A stretch of 64,000 nt of DNA from Flavobacterium xanthum (GCF_900142695.1 NZ_FRBU01000003.1:62001-126000), one strand, 5' to 3'; positions 18,530-28,980 are shown, counted from the stretch's first letter. Made by a program: numbers and translations. The notes: generated from the letters alone by a model not told the origin.

Positions 18530-21500
18530 ATGAAAAAAATTTTCTTACTCCTTATTTTAGTATCTACTTCAATTTTTGGACAAAACTATGACAAAAACTG
18601 GCTTAAAGTAATTGAATTTGAAAACGAAGGGAAAATAAAATCAGCCAATGAAATAGTTTCTAAAATCCGTCAAAAAGCTGCTCGAGATAAAGATGAAGTT
18701 CAAATCATAAAATGTTTTTTCTATGAATCCAAATATTTACAAGTTTTGGATGAAGATGCTCAAACCAAAATTATCAACAATTTAAAAACTGAAATCAACA
18801 AAGTCTCCATTCCATCTAAAGCAATTTTGAATTTGGTTTATGCGAAATGTTTAATTGATTATCGAAATCAAAACTCATATTTATTGTACAACAGAACCAA
18901 TACGGTGAGTTTTGACGATCAATTTTTAACTTGGACTCCAAAAGACTTTTCGGAACAAATAGATGGTGCTTTAGAAAAAACACTTCTTAATGAAACAATA
19001 TTAAAACAAACTTCCTTGAGCACGTATCTTCAAATATTTGATTATAGTGACGAAGAAAAAACTAAAAAAGACAATCTATTTAACTATTTAGTAAAAGAAA
19101 ACATTGCGCTATATACGCCACAGATTAGGCAATGGGAAATTCAAAAAAAAGAATTCTTGCCTTATGAAAAAGGATTTTTAGAGAATTCAGCATCTTTTGC
19201 ACAACTCAATTTTGATTTTGTAAAAAATGAAAAACTAAAAAAAGTGCTTGAATTGTACCAAAAACAGGAGAAAAACGCTCCTACTTTAGAAAACCAATTC
19301 GACCGAATTCAATTTTGCAACAACGTTTTGTTAGATTCAAACGAAGGATTTATGAAATCCTTACGATCCATGCAAAAAGAATCCAAGGACACCATTTTGA
19401 TTCAAAAAATACAATTAGAAAAGGCAATTATTCTCAACAATCTGGCTTCAAAAGAAGCACATCCTGATTATAACATTCAAGCCATCGCAACACTTGACAG
19501 CATTTTAAAAATTAATAATCGTTCAAATGCTCACAAAATAGCTTTACAAAAAATACAAAATATTCAAGCTAAATCCTTGAACATTCAGCTTCAAAAATTC
19601 AGCTATACTGATGAAAATACCAGAGCATTTATTCGGTATAAAAATTTAAATCGCCTGTCAGTTTCTTTCTTTAAAATTGATCAAAACATGACAAAAAATT
19701 TCCGAAATTCTCCTCACAACAAAGACAGTTTAGTAGCTGCAATCATCAAAAACAAAAAAGCAATTGCCAGTAAAAACTATGTACTTGAAGAAAAAAATAA
19801 TTATTTTGAATACAGCACGGAAGTCCTTTTACCGCCATTAAAAACAGGCAGTTATTTGGTGTATTTTGAAAGCAATTCAGATATCAAGAATACAAAAGCA
19901 TTTGCTTACGAAACTATTACAGTTTCTAATATCACCGTACTAACTTCGGAAAACGATAAGAAAGAAAACTATCAAGTTTTAGACAGAAAAACGGGAAAAC
20001 CTTTAGAAAATGTTTCTATTACACTACTAAATCAAACACTTATAACTGACAAAAGTGGTAATGCAACGTTTACCAAAGAAAATAACAACCGCAATTACAG
20101 TCTTATTGAATTTACAACTGAAAACGATTCACTGTTACTGAACAGTCGCTACTCCTATTATAATAATGACTACGATTACGAGACTTTAGAAAACCAAAAA
20201 GCAAAAGGTAAAGTCGAATTCTATTTGGACCGCGCTATTTACCGTCCGGGACAAACGGTTTATTACAAAGGAATTGCTTTTAGAAAAGACCAAGACAAAA
20301 CGAGCGTGGTTGCAAAAACAGCATTCAAAATTACAATTCAAGACCCTAACGGTACTGCCTTCAAAGAATTTGAAGCCGTTACAAATGAATACGGCTCTTT
20401 TTCTGGAGAATTTTTATTACCAAAAAGTGGAATGACAGGAAATTTCAGAATCATTGCTGATGAACCTGATGATTATGAAAAAGATGTTTTTTACGATAAA
20501 ATAAAAGACGAGCACCCGTTTTGGGACAATGTAAATTATGAGAATTCTCAAATATCATTTCAAGTGGAAGAATACAAACGTCCTAAATTTGAAGTTACTT
20601 TTGAGGCAGTAAAAAAAACATATAAAGTCAATCAAAAAGTAAGTGTAACTGGAATTGCCAAAGCTTTTTCGGGAAGCAACATCTCCGATGCAAAAGTAAG
20701 TTATAAGATTACACTAATCCCTTACACCTTAAGCAACGGTTACTATTACCAACAAAACGGCAAATCAGAAAATCTTTTAGTTGGTGAGACTACAACAGAT
20801 GCTTCGGGGAAATTCGATATAAATTTTATCGCTAAACCATTTGAAAACAGCTCTAAAGAACAGTTACCCATTTTTGAATATTCTATCTCAGCATCCGTGA
20901 CTGATAGTAATGGGGAGACCCAACAAGCTCAAACAAATGTTAGGGTTGGCTATCATTCTTTGACACTTACTGCAACTATACCAAATCGAATTGAAACCAA
21001 AAATGAAAATGAAATTGAACTAAAAAGCACCAATCTCAATGGAGAATTTTTAGCTGTAAAAGGCGAGATTAACCTTTATTATGTGAGTCCTTTTTTGGAT
21101 AAATTTAAATCCCGAGTTTTTCCACAACCAGAAATCGAATCGATTTCAAAAGAAGAGTTTGAGCGATTATTTCCATACGAACAAAATGAAAAAGCAACTG
21201 TTGAAAAACCAAGTCCAACTTTAGTCTTTTCTAAAAAAATTGACACAGAAAAAGACAAGAAATTAGTTTTAGATTTTATTTCCAATTACAAATCCGGGAA
21301 TTATAAAGTGGTGTTTTCCGCTAAAGATGCTTTTGAAAATCCAATAGAAACCAGTACTAATTTCCAATTGCTACAAAGCAAAGACAAAATTGATTCGAGT
21401 AAATTATTTGTTGCGAAACAAATCAATATTGATGCTAAAAAAGATGGTTTTGTTTTAGTCAAATTAACGTCGGTTATTCCTGAACTTTACATCAACACAA

Positions 21501-24500
21501 CTGGCAATTATCAAAGTTTCCTTTATTTTGAGAATACTTTTCAATTGCAAAACAATCAAATCATTGTCAAAATTCCTTTGAAAAAAGAATTTGAAAAAAG
21601 TATGAAAATTGCTTTTGAAAGTGTTTTTGAAAATCAAACTTTTTACGACCAAATAGACGTAATTCTTAGAGAGGAGGAATCCAAATTGCAATTCACAGTT
21701 GAAAGTTTAAGAAACAAATTACAACCCGGAACCAATGAAAATTGGTCGTTTCAAATAAAATCAATTAATACTGCAAAAGAAGCTGAAGTCTTAGCCTCAA
21801 TGTATGACAGTTCTTTAGATCAGTTTGCTAAAAGAGACTGGAATCCCCTGAAATTCAATAATTATAATTACAACTCTGCTAATTTTAAAACTAGTATCGG
21901 ATTCGATAAAACCTCAATTTACATTCGGAATCTAAATCCTATTCCAAATCGCATGGAACTTATTGATGAAACTACAAAACTAATATGGTTTGGCTTTAAC
22001 ATCAACGATTCTTTCACTGAACAGCAACAAAAAGCGTATCGAAAAGAACTAAATAGTAAAAGCAGAAAACCGCTTACTGCCAAAATGATTTCTGGAATTG
22101 TTACTGATGGTCAGTTACCATTGCCTGGTGTGAATATCATTATTGATGGACTTCAACGAAGCACGCAAACTGACTTTGATGGTTATTACCAAATAGAGGC
22201 TGCAATAGGAGAAGAGTTGACTATTAACTATATTGGTTTTGAACAAAAAATAATCAAAATTGATTCAAACGTTGTCGATATTGTCTTAACCGAGTCACAA
22301 AACAGCCTTCAAGAGGTTGTCGTTATGGCGTATGAAAGTGTTAAGAAGAAATCTCTAGCTAGCAATACGGGTGTTGCTGCAGTCGTTGAAGAAGCTGACA
22401 ATCAAATTTATAATTCTGCTGGAATAGCTATAAAATTAGAAGGAAAAGCTAGTGGAATAACAATTAGAGGAAACTTAAGTATTTCAGGCAACTACAAAAA
22501 TGCCTTGTATATCGTTGATGGCGAAGTAATAACAGAAGAACAATTCAGATTAATTTCTCCGACCGATATTATTGCTATTGATGTTCTAAAAGAAGAGAAA
22601 GCCATCGCATTATATGGAAGTAAAGCAGCTAACGGAGCAATTATCATCACAACCAAAAAAGCTTTGGAAGCCTTAACTCAAGTAAAAGCCAGAAAAAATC
22701 TCTCAGAAACTGCTTTCTTTTATCCGAATCTAAAAACAGATACAACAGGAAAAGTAAGTTTCAATTTCACTTCGCCTGAAGCTTTAACCGCTTGGAAACT
22801 TCGGCTATTAGCGCACAATAAAGAGGCAACAAGCGGCTATTTAGAAAAAAGTGTCATTACTCAAAAAGAGTTAATGGTTACCCCAAATTTTCCACGTTTT
22901 TTCAGGGAAAAAGACAGTATTTTAATCACTGCAAAAGTGGCGAATATTACCAATGAGGCCAAAACTGGAATTGCTATTTTACAACTTTTTGATGCAACAA
23001 CAATGCAACCAATAGATGCTAAAATGGAAAATGCGAATTCAGTAAAAAACTTTAAAATCGCTCCTTTTGGAAATACAACCGTGAGTTGGAAAATTTATGT
23101 TCCAGAAGGTCTGCAAGGCGTTCAGTATAAAGTTTTAGCTAAGGCAGGTAACTTTTCGGATGGGGAAGAAAACCTACTTCCTGTTTTAACAAATTCTATG
23201 TTGGTTACCGAGAGCATTCCGATTTGGGTTCGAAAAAATTCAAAGAAAGAATATACCTTCGAAAACCTAAAAAACAACAATTCGACCAGTCTACAAAACC
23301 ATCAATTTACGTTAGAATACACCTCAAATCCATCTTGGTTAGCCATTCAGTCTTTGCCCTATTTGATGGAATACGAACACGAAAGCGCGGAACATACCTT
23401 TGCCAGATTTTATGCGAATGCTTTAGCGTCTGAAATTATTTCTAGCAATCCAAAAATTGCTAATCTATTCGAAACTTGGAGAAAAAATGAAAAGTTGAAT
23501 TCGAAACTAGAAGAAAACGAAGAACTAAAATCGATTATTCTTGCAGAAACACCGTGGTTGAATGATGCTCAAACCGAAGAAGAGAAAAAGAAAAATCTTG
23601 CTTTACTTTTTGATTTAGAAAAAATGAAAAACGCACAAGAAGTAACTTTTGATAAGCTGAAACAAAAGCAAACAACGTCCGGAGGTTTCGCATGGTTTGA
23701 AGGAAGTACTGAAAACGAATACATAACCCGACATATTTTGGCCGGTTTAGGACATCTTTCAAAATTAAGTAATAATGAAAACATCACTTCCAAAATCAAG
23801 CAAATTACAGCAATCGGAATTCCATTTTTAGATAAAAAGTTTTTAGAAAATCATAAAACCAGAACAGAAAAATTAAAAACAAAAGAAAAATTGATTTGGT
23901 TCAATCCGTATTCTGATTTACATTATTTATACACCCGAAGCTATTATCTGAAAACGTATCCGCTTTCGGATACGTTACAAAAAGCCTCTAAATTGTACCT
24001 TGAAATTGCGAAAAAAGAGTGGTTAACCTATTCCTTATACGAAAAAGGATTAGCGGCATTGACTCTAGAGCGCTTTGGCGAAAAAGAAGCTGCCAAAATA
24101 ATTCTGGCAAGCTTGAAAGAAACCGCTTCGAATAATGAAGATTGGGGAATGTATTGGATAGCTAATAAATCTGGCTATTTCTGGTACCAAGCCCCTATTG
24201 AAACGCAAGCACTATTGATTGAGGCTTTCGCAGAAATTAGCAACGACACTAAATCTGTAGATGCTATGAAGGTTTGGTTATTAAAAAACAAACAAAGCAA
24301 AAACTGGCCCACCACAAAATCCACCACCGAAGCAATTTATGCTTTATTGATGCAAGGAACCGATTGGTTGAGCGTCAAAGACAACACAATTTTCAAAATT
24401 GGAACCGAAAAAATATTAACCAAAAAATTAGTTGAAAACGAAAAAGAAGCCGAAACAGGTTATGTAAAACTAAACTGGAACGCAGAAGAAATCAAAAAAG

Positions 24501-25030
24501 ACATGGCAACTATTTCCATCGAAAACAAATCTAAAGTTCCAGGTTTTGGAGGTATTTATTGGCAATATTTTGAAGAATTAGATAAAATAAAAACCAATTC
24601 TGGAACTGCATTATCAGTTTCCAAAGAATTATATGTAAAGAAAGATACTGACAAAGGCGAAATATTGGAACGAATCAATTCAAATAATCTATTGAAAATC
24701 GGTGATTTAGTCACCGTTAGATTAGTAATTTCTGCAAAGGAAGACATGGAATTTGTACATTTAAAAGACATGCGTGCTTCTTGTTTTGAACCCATAGATG
24801 TACTTTCTGCATACCAATACAAAGGTGGGTTGAGTTTTTATCAAAGTACTAAAGATGCTGCAACACATTTCTTTTTTGACCAAATAAACAAAGGGACCTA
24901 CGTATTAGAATATGACATTCGAGTGAACAACAAAGGTGATTTCTCTAATGGTATTTCAACCATTCAAAGTATGTACGCTCCTGAATATTCCAGTCATACT
25001 AAAGGAATTCGGGTACAAGTCAAGGAATAA
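18530..25030 (+). CDS. Alpha-2-macroglobulin-like protein with internal carboxypeptidase-regulatory and TonB-plug-like domains
   Basis: This very large exported protein (2166 residues) has a signal peptide (MKKIFLLLILVSTSIFGQ). An N-terminal helical region is followed by a macroglobulin MG2-type domain (about 555-660, with LDRAIYRPGQTVYYKG), further MG domains, and the core A2M region from about 1392 (TDTTGKVSFNFTSPEALTAW). Between them lie a carboxypeptidase-regulatory-like domain (about 1188-1262, with LPGVNIIIDGLQRSTQTDFD) and a SusC-plug-like stretch (about 1260-1370, ending GSKAANGAIIITTKK). No barrel follows the plug. Where thioester A2M proteins have GCxEQ, this one has E1618-S-A-E-H1622, so no thioester can form. 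The C-terminal alpha/alpha barrel and receptor-binding-like domain are present. Bacterial relatives trap proteases at the envelope, but with the thioester lost the role here is open. The gene is monocistronic, with a terminator behind it. Confidence 0.85.
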   Translation: MKKIFLLLILVSTSIFGQNYDKNWLKVIEFENEGKIKSANEIVSKIRQKAARDKDEVQIIKCFFYESKYLQVLDEDAQTKIINNLKTEINKVSIPSKAILNLVYAKCLIDYRNQNSYLLYNRTNTVSFDDQFLTWTPKDFSEQIDGALEKTLLNETILKQTSLSTYLQIFDYSDEEKTKKDNLFNYLVKENIALYTPQIRQWEIQKKEFLPYEKGFLENSASFAQLNFDFVKNEKLKKVLELYQKQEKNAPTLENQFDRIQFCNNVLLDSNEGFMKSLRSMQKESKDTILIQKIQLEKAIILNNLASKEAHPDYNIQAIATLDSILKINNRSNAHKIALQKIQNIQAKSLNIQLQKFSYTDENTRAFIRYKNLNRLSVSFFKIDQNMTKNFRNSPHNKDSLVAAIIKNKKAIASKNYVLEEKNNYFEYSTEVLLPPLKTGSYLVYFESNSDIKNTKAFAYETITVSNITVLTSENDKKENYQVLDRKTGKPLENVSITLLNQTLITDKSGNATFTKENNNRNYSLIEFTTENDSLLLNSRYSYYNNDYDYETLENQKAKGKVEFYLDRAIYRPGQTVYYKGIAFRKDQDKTSVVAKTAFKITIQDPNGTAFKEFEAVTNEYGSFSGEFLLPKSGMTGNFRIIADEPDDYEKDVFYDKIKDEHPFWDNVNYENSQISFQVEEYKRPKFEVTFEAVKKTYKVNQKVSVTGIAKAFSGSNISDAKVSYKITLIPYTLSNGYYYQQNGKSENLLVGETTTDASGKFDINFIAKPFENSSKEQLPIFEYSISASVTDSNGETQQAQTNVRVGYHSLTLTATIPNRIETKNENEIELKSTNLNGEFLAVKGEINLYYVSPFLDKFKSRVFPQPEIESISKEEFERLFPYEQNEKATVEKPSPTLVFSKKIDTEKDKKLVLDFISNYKSGNYKVVFSAKDAFENPIETSTNFQLLQSKDKIDSSKLFVAKQINIDAKKDGFVLVKLTSVIPELYINTTGNYQSFLYFENTFQLQNNQIIVKIPLKKEFEKSMKIAFESVFENQTFYDQIDVILREEESKLQFTVESLRNKLQPGTNENWSFQIKSINTAKEAEVLASMYDSSLDQFAKRDWNPLKFNNYNYNSANFKTSIGFDKTSIYIRNLNPIPNRMELIDETTKLIWFGFNINDSFTEQQQKAYRKELNSKSRKPLTAKMISGIVTDGQLPLPGVNIIIDGLQRSTQTDFDGYYQIEAAIGEELTINYIGFEQKIIKIDSNVVDIVLTESQNSLQEVVVMAYESVKKKSLASNTGVAAVVEEADNQIYNSAGIAIKLEGKASGITIRGNLSISGNYKNALYIVDGEVITEEQFRLISPTDIIAIDVLKEEKAIALYGSKAANGAIIITTKKALEALTQVKARKNLSETAFFYPNLKTDTTGKVSFNFTSPEALTAWKLRLLAHNKEATSGYLEKSVITQKELMVTPNFPRFFREKDSILITAKVANITNEAKTGIAILQLFDATTMQPIDAKMENANSVKNFKIAPFGNTTVSWKIYVPEGLQGVQYKVLAKAGNFSDGEENLLPVLTNSMLVTESIPIWVRKNSKKEYTFENLKNNNSTSLQNHQFTLEYTSNPSWLAIQSLPYLMEYEHESAEHTFARFYANALASEIISSNPKIANLFETWRKNEKLNSKLEENEELKSIILAETPWLNDAQTEEEKKKNLALLFDLEKMKNAQEVTFDKLKQKQTTSGGFAWFEGSTENEYITRHILAGLGHLSKLSNNENITSKIKQITAIGIPFLDKKFLENHKTRTEKLKTKEKLIWFNPYSDLHYLYTRSYYLKTYPLSDTLQKASKLYLEIAKKEWLTYSLYEKGLAALTLERFGEKEAAKIILASLKETASNNEDWGMYWIANKSGYFWYQAPIETQALLIEAFAEISNDTKSVDAMKVWLLKNKQSKNWPTTKSTTEAIYALLMQGTDWLSVKDNTIFKIGTEKILTKKLVENEKEAETGYVKLNWNAEEIKKDMATISIENKSKVPGFGGIYWQYFEELDKIKTNSGTALSVSKELYVKKDTDKGEILERINSNNLLKIGDLVTVRLVISAKEDMEFVHLKDMRASCFEPIDVLSAYQYKGGLSFYQSTKDAATHFFFDQINKGTYVLEYDIRVNNKGDFSNGISTIQSMYAPEYSSHTKGIRVQVKE

Positions 25031-25045
25031 AATCACTACAATAGC

Positions 25046-25081
25046 AAAAAAATCCGCTTCAAGTTATTTGAAGCGGATTTA
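25046..25081. terminator. Terminator between the A2M gene and obg
   Basis: The stem AAATCCGCTTCAA / TTGAAGCGGATTT with a 5-nt loop has an A tract at its left, so it works best for the minus-strand obg and could also end the A2M transcript. Confidence 0.8.
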
Positions 25082-25102
25082 CTATTTTAAAGAAAACTTA
25101 AA

Positions 25103-26104
25103 TTAGTCATTCAACATTTTCCACAACTTGTCTTTCAACTCTGTCAATCCTTGTTGAGCCACAGAAGAAATAAACATATATGGCACATCCTTAAAAGCGA
25201 CATCTAGTTCTGTTTTCAATTCTGCTTTTAATTCGTCATCCAGCATATCACATTTTGAAATTACAAGCAAACGCTCTTTGTCTAGCATTTCTGGATTGTA
25301 TTTGGTCAACTCATTCACTAGAATATCATATTCCCCTTTAATATCTGGTGTATCAACCGGGACTAAAAACAGCAATGTTGAATTACGCTCGATATGTCTT
25401 AAAAAATAATGTCCAAGCCCTTTTCCTTCTGCCGCTCCTTCAATAATTCCCGGAATATCGGCAATTACAAACGATTGAAAATCTCTGTATGCTACAATTC
25501 CAAGATTTGGTTTTAAAGTAGTAAACGGATAATCTGCAATTTTAGGCTTAGCTGAAGTCAACACTGACAACAAAGTTGATTTTCCTGCATTAGGAAAACC
25601 TACCAAACCTACATCGGCTAGTACTTTCAACTCTAGAATCACGTCCATCTCTGCTCCTGGTAATCCAGGTTGAGAATACCGCGGTGTTTGATTTGTTGAA
25701 CTTCTAAAATGCCAGTTCCCTAAACCACCTTTACCTCCTCTTGAAAGTACTTGTTTCTCACCATCTTCAGTAATTTCAAATAATATTTCTCCAGTTTCTT
25801 TGTCTTTTACCACAGTTCCCAAAGGGACTTCGATAAATTTATCATCACCGTCGGCACCTGTACTTCTATCACCACTACCATCTCCACCATTACCCGCTTT
25901 GATGTGTCTTGCAAATTTTAAGTGAAATAAAGTCCAAAGACCTTTGTTTCCAACCAAATATACATGGCCACCACGACCACCGTCGCCACCATCTGGACCC
26001 CCTTTTTCAATAAATTTTTCTCTGTGTAAGTGCGTAGATCCTTTTCCTCCCTTTCCGGAAGAAACATATATTTTAACGTAATCTACAAAATTCCCTTCTG
26101 TCAT
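25103..26104 (-). CDS. obg: GTPase Obg/CgtA
   Basis: Obg is an essential GTPase that binds the 50S subunit late in assembly and links it to growth and stress. The protein has 333 residues. The glycine-rich Obg fold spans about 1-160 (for example [14 protein letters not shown]). The GTPase domain has G1 GFPNAGKST (169-177), the switch [17 protein letters not shown] and SKCDM. No C-terminal OCT extension is present, which is usual in Bacteroidota. It is 72 nt downstream of the CorC-type gene and near adk and hpt, the neighbours typical of Flavobacterium. Confidence 0.96.
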   Translation of the reverse strand: MTEGNFVDYVKIYVSSGKGGKGSTHLHREKFIEKGGPDGGDGGRGGHVYLVGNKGLWTLFHLKFARHIKAGNGGDGSGDRSTGADGDDKFIEVPLGTVVKDKETGEILFEITEDGEKQVLSRGGKGGLGNWHFRSSTNQTPRYSQPGLPGAEMDVILELKVLADVGLVGFPNAGKSTLLSVLTSAKPKIADYPFTTLKPNLGIVAYRDFQSFVIADIPGIIEGAAEGKGLGHYFLRHIERNSTLLFLVPVDTPDIKGEYDILVNELTKYNPEMLDKERLLVISKCDMLDDELKAELKTELDVAFKDVPYMFISSVAQQGLTELKDKLWKMLND

Positions 26105-26176
26105 TTTTTCTACTATTCAATTTTCAACTACACCATTGAAATTCCATTTTGAAATTCCCCATGATGTTCACTATTT

Positions 26177-27451
26177 TTATACTTGTAATGCCTTTACCAT
26201 TACTTTATCTATTTTCACACCATCCATATCAATGACTTCTAACTCAAATTTTTGCCAAATCAATTTTTCCCCTTGTTTGGGTATGTGAGAGAGCTCTGTC
26301 ATTATTAATCCGCTTACCGTTGTGACTTCATAATCATTGATTAATTCATCTAACTCAAAGTAAGTCAAGAAATCGTGTAATGAATAATGCCCGTCTACTA
26401 ACCACGTTCCGTCTTCTCTTTCTACTAACTGAAAATCATCTTTATAAAAATCTGATGCATCACCTACCAACGCTTCTAGTATATCATTCAAAGTAATTAC
26501 TCCTTGAAAAACGCCATATTCATCAGATACAAATGCGTAATGAATGCCCGATTTTTTAAATATTTCTAAAGCGATATATGCAGTCGTTTGCTCCATCATA
26601 AATGGAGCTTCGGTCATGATGTCAACCAAATTGAAATTTTCATTTTCAAAATGAGCAAAAATATTTTTCAGATTTACAACGCCAACAATATCATCATAAT
26701 TTTCTCCATAAACTGGATAAATTGAATGCAGCTCCTTCAACATAAACTCCCTAACTTGTTCTTTATTAGAGTGCAAAGGCAAAAACATAACTGATTTTCT
26801 ATGAGTCATCAAAGAGTTTATTTTGCGGTCTCCAATATGAAATACACGCTCCACAATATCTTGTTCTATTTCCTGCACTTCGCCACCTTCAGTTCCTTCT
26901 TTGATAATCGCTTTTATTTCTTCCTCGGTCACTCGACCATCTGCTGTGGGCTTTATTTGTAAAATGTTAAGTAAAAACTCGGTAGAATGTGTTAATAACC
27001 AAATAAAAGGTGCCGTAACGATTGAGACTATTTTCATAGGCAATGCTACTGCTTTTGCTATCGCTTCTGGATGATTTAAACCAATTCTCTTTGGCAATAA
27101 TTCCCCTAGAACTAAAGAGAAAAAGGTCAAAATAACAACAACTAAACCTACCGCAACAGGGTGTGCATACGGTGTTAATAGTTCAATGCCTTTGATGAAT
27201 ACCTCAACATCTTTCGTGATTTTATCGCCACTGTAAATACCAGTAAGGATCCCTATCAAAGTGATTCCTATTTGTACCGTAGACAAAAATTTATTGGGTG
27301 AATTTGCTAAATCCAAAGCGATTTTAGCACTTTTATTCCCCTTTTTTGCTGCCGTTTCAAGCCTATTTTTTCGTGCTGAAATCAATGCGATTTCTGACAT
27401 GGAGAAAACCCCATTTAGTAATATTAGAAAAAATATTATAAGTATTTCCAA
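26177..27451 (-). CDS. CNNM/CBS-domain membrane protein, CorC/HlyC family
   Basis: This family is linked to magnesium/cobalt efflux or resistance in other bacteria. The protein has about 424 residues: an N-terminal CNNM membrane domain (LILLNGVFSMSEIALISARK at the start, then GELLPKRIGLNHPE), a CBS pair (about 200-320, DIVGVVNLKNIFAH and HYAFVSDEYGVFQG) and a C-terminal CorC_HlyC domain. I chose the TTG at 27451, giving MEILIIFFLILLNG, because family members begin there. The frame stays open to another TTG at 27517 that adds 22 unlike residues. It lies between adk and obg, genes often adjacent elsewhere, with a repeat element between it and adk. Confidence 0.85.
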   Translation of the reverse strand: MEILIIFFLILLNGVFSMSEIALISARKNRLETAAKKGNKSAKIALDLANSPNKFLSTVQIGITLIGILTGIYSGDKITKDVEVFIKGIELLTPYAHPVAVGLVVVILTFFSLVLGELLPKRIGLNHPEAIAKAVALPMKIVSIVTAPFIWLLTHSTEFLLNILQIKPTADGRVTEEEIKAIIKEGTEGGEVQEIEQDIVERVFHIGDRKINSLMTHRKSVMFLPLHSNKEQVREFMLKELHSIYPVYGENYDDIVGVVNLKNIFAHFENENFNLVDIMTEAPFMMEQTTAYIALEIFKKSGIHYAFVSDEYGVFQGVITLNDILEALVGDASDFYKDDFQLVEREDGTWLVDGHYSLHDFLTYFELDELINDYEVTTVSGLIMTELSHIPKQGEKLIWQKFELEVIDMDGVKIDKVMVKALQV

Positions 27452-27524
27452 TGTATTAGTGGATTCGTTTTTAAATAAAAATCTAATTTCTGAATTTTTC
27501 GTTCTTGAAATTGTCAATCCGGTT

Positions 27525-27668
27525 TTTAGCCCAGATCAAAGTGAAAAGCCCGGAGATAAAAAAACTATTTTTTCTTGTCAAAAAAGAGCGACCAAAGGAA
27601 GCTCCTTTTAGGACTTAGAAAAATGTTTTTTTATCGAGGACTTGTAACATAGAGCTGGAATAGCTCCT
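27525..27668 (+). repeat. Flavobacterial palindromic intergenic repeat, copy 2 (long form)
   Basis: It begins TTTTTAGCCCAGATCAAAGTG and ends AGCTGGAATAGCTCC. It aligns along its whole length with the inverted copy at 44107-44247, including a shared core AGCGACYAAARGAAGCT. The last bases overlap the adk stop codon (27667-27669), so the element abuts the end of adk exactly. Confidence 0.75.
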
Positions 27669-28239
27669 ATAAATTATCAATAACCGCACTTACTCGTTGC
27701 GTAATTTCGGCAATAGTACCTATACCATTCACTGCAAAAAACTTACCCTGAGCTTGATAATAATCCATTAAAGGCGCTGTTTTTTCATTGTATTCCTGGT
27801 AGCGATTTCTGATCTTTTCTTCATCTTGATCGTCAATTCGGCCACTTGTTTTTCCTCTTTCTAACAAGCGCTGTACTAAAAGCTCATCATCTGCTTCTAG
27901 TGCTATTGTTGCAGCAACTTTGGAACCTATTGAAGTAAGAAAACCATCTAAAGCTTCGGCTTGTGATAGTGTTCTTGGGTAACCGTCAAACAATATTCCG
28001 TTAGCCTCTGGATGCTTATTTACTTCATCAATCAGCATTTTTGTAGTCAGTTCATCTGGCACTAAATCACCGGCATCCATAAATACTCTTGCTTGTTTGC
28101 CAAGTTCGGTATCATTTTTTAAATTAAACCGAAATACATCACCGGTGGATATATGCGTTAATTTGTATTTTTCCTTCAAAAACTCTGCTTGAGTTCCTTT
28201 ACCTGCTCCTGGTTTTCCAAATAAAACAATGTTAGTCAT
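27667..28239 (-). CDS. adk: Adenylate kinase
   Basis: Interconverts AMP + ATP and two ADP in the cytoplasm. The protein has 190 residues, a short-form kinase. The P-loop is FGKPGAGKGTQA (about 6-17), the AMP site has THISTGDVFR and FDGYPRTLSQAEA, and the lid is short (GKTSGRIDDQDE) without the zinc-type long insert. The catalytic arginines are in RTLSQ and GRIDDQ. It follows hpt after 15 nt and belongs to the same transcript. A repeat starts at its stop codon. Confidence 0.95.
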   Translation of the reverse strand: MTNIVLFGKPGAGKGTQAEFLKEKYKLTHISTGDVFRFNLKNDTELGKQARVFMDAGDLVPDELTTKMLIDEVNKHPEANGILFDGYPRTLSQAEALDGFLTSIGSKVAATIALEADDELLVQRLLERGKTSGRIDDQDEEKIRNRYQEYNEKTAPLMDYYQAQGKFFAVNGIGTIAEITQRVSAVIDNL

Positions 28240-28254
28240 GTTGTTGTTGTGTAG

Positions 28255-28785
28255 TTATTCTTTTAGTTTATATACTTCTGGTAAATTTCTTCCTAATCCA
28301 TCGTAATCTAAGCCATAACCAACAATAAATTTATTAGGAATTCGGATTCCTATATAATCTATCTTGATGTCCTTCGTGTAGGCTTCTGGTTTAAAAAAAA
28401 GAGTTGCAATTTTAAAATGCTTGACATTTTGTTTTTTGAACAATTCTTTTAGTTCCACCAATGTGTTTCCAGTATCCACGATATCTTCGATAATGATTAC
28501 AGAACGACCCGTTAAATCCTGATTTAAACCAATCAACTGTTTCACTTCGTTTGTAGAAGAAGTTCCCTCGTACGATGCCATTTTTATAAAAGAAACTTCA
28601 CATGGCTTTTTATATAACTTCATAAAATCAGAAACTACCATAAAAGCACCGTTCAATACACCTACAAATACGGGTGTTTCATCAGCAAAATCGTCTTCTA
28701 TTTGGGCAATCATTTTTGTTAAAGCAAATTCTATTTCTTTAGCAGAAATAAACGGAACAAATTGTTTATCGTGAAGTTGTATCAT
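28255..28785 (-). CDS. hpt: Hypoxanthine phosphoribosyltransferase
   Basis: Salvages hypoxanthine and possibly guanine to nucleotides with PRPP. The protein has 176 residues. The PRPP motif is VIIIEDIVDTGNTL (96-109), the flexible-loop region lies around FIKMASYEGTSSTNEV, and the C-terminal base-binding region includes YIGIRIPNKFIVGYGLDYDG. It is the first gene of hpt-adk and has a -7 box 24 nt upstream. Confidence 0.94.
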   Translation of the reverse strand: MIQLHDKQFVPFISAKEIEFALTKMIAQIEDDFADETPVFVGVLNGAFMVVSDFMKLYKKPCEVSFIKMASYEGTSSTNEVKQLIGLNQDLTGRSVIIIEDIVDTGNTLVELKELFKKQNVKHFKIATLFFKPEAYTKDIKIDYIGIRIPNKFIVGYGLDYDGLGRNLPEVYKLKE

Positions 28786-28808
28786 TTTTTGATGTTTAAA
28801 ATAATGGG

Positions 28809-28816
28809 CAAAGATA
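28809..28816 (-). promoter_or_regulatory. -7 box for hpt-adk
   Basis: On the minus strand TATCTTTG matches TAnnTTTG, 23 nt before the hpt start. A matching -33 box is not clear. Confidence 0.5.
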
Positions 28817-28972
28817 CAGAATTCGGAATTGTGAATTGATAAATGGTCATTAATTTGTATTTTTAAGTAAATTCCATAAAAAACAACCTAAAAATCGATC
28901 GAAAGTCATAAAAGTTACAACATAAATTCCGAAGAAAATAAAATAGCATTTCCCAATTCAATCATTATAAAG

Positions 28973-28980
28973 TATCTTTG
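28973..28980 (+). promoter_or_regulatory. -7 box for purK-purE
   Basis: TATCTTTG matches TAnnTTTG, 20 nt before the purK ATG. The -33 position holds TTTC/TTCC, a weak match. No purine riboswitch-like structure was noticed in the 215-nt hpt-purK gap. Confidence 0.5.

Noticed and set aside
27452-27517. Longer N-terminus for the CorC-type protein from TTG at 27517
   Set aside because: The 22 extra residues do not resemble the family start, which fits the TTG at 27451.
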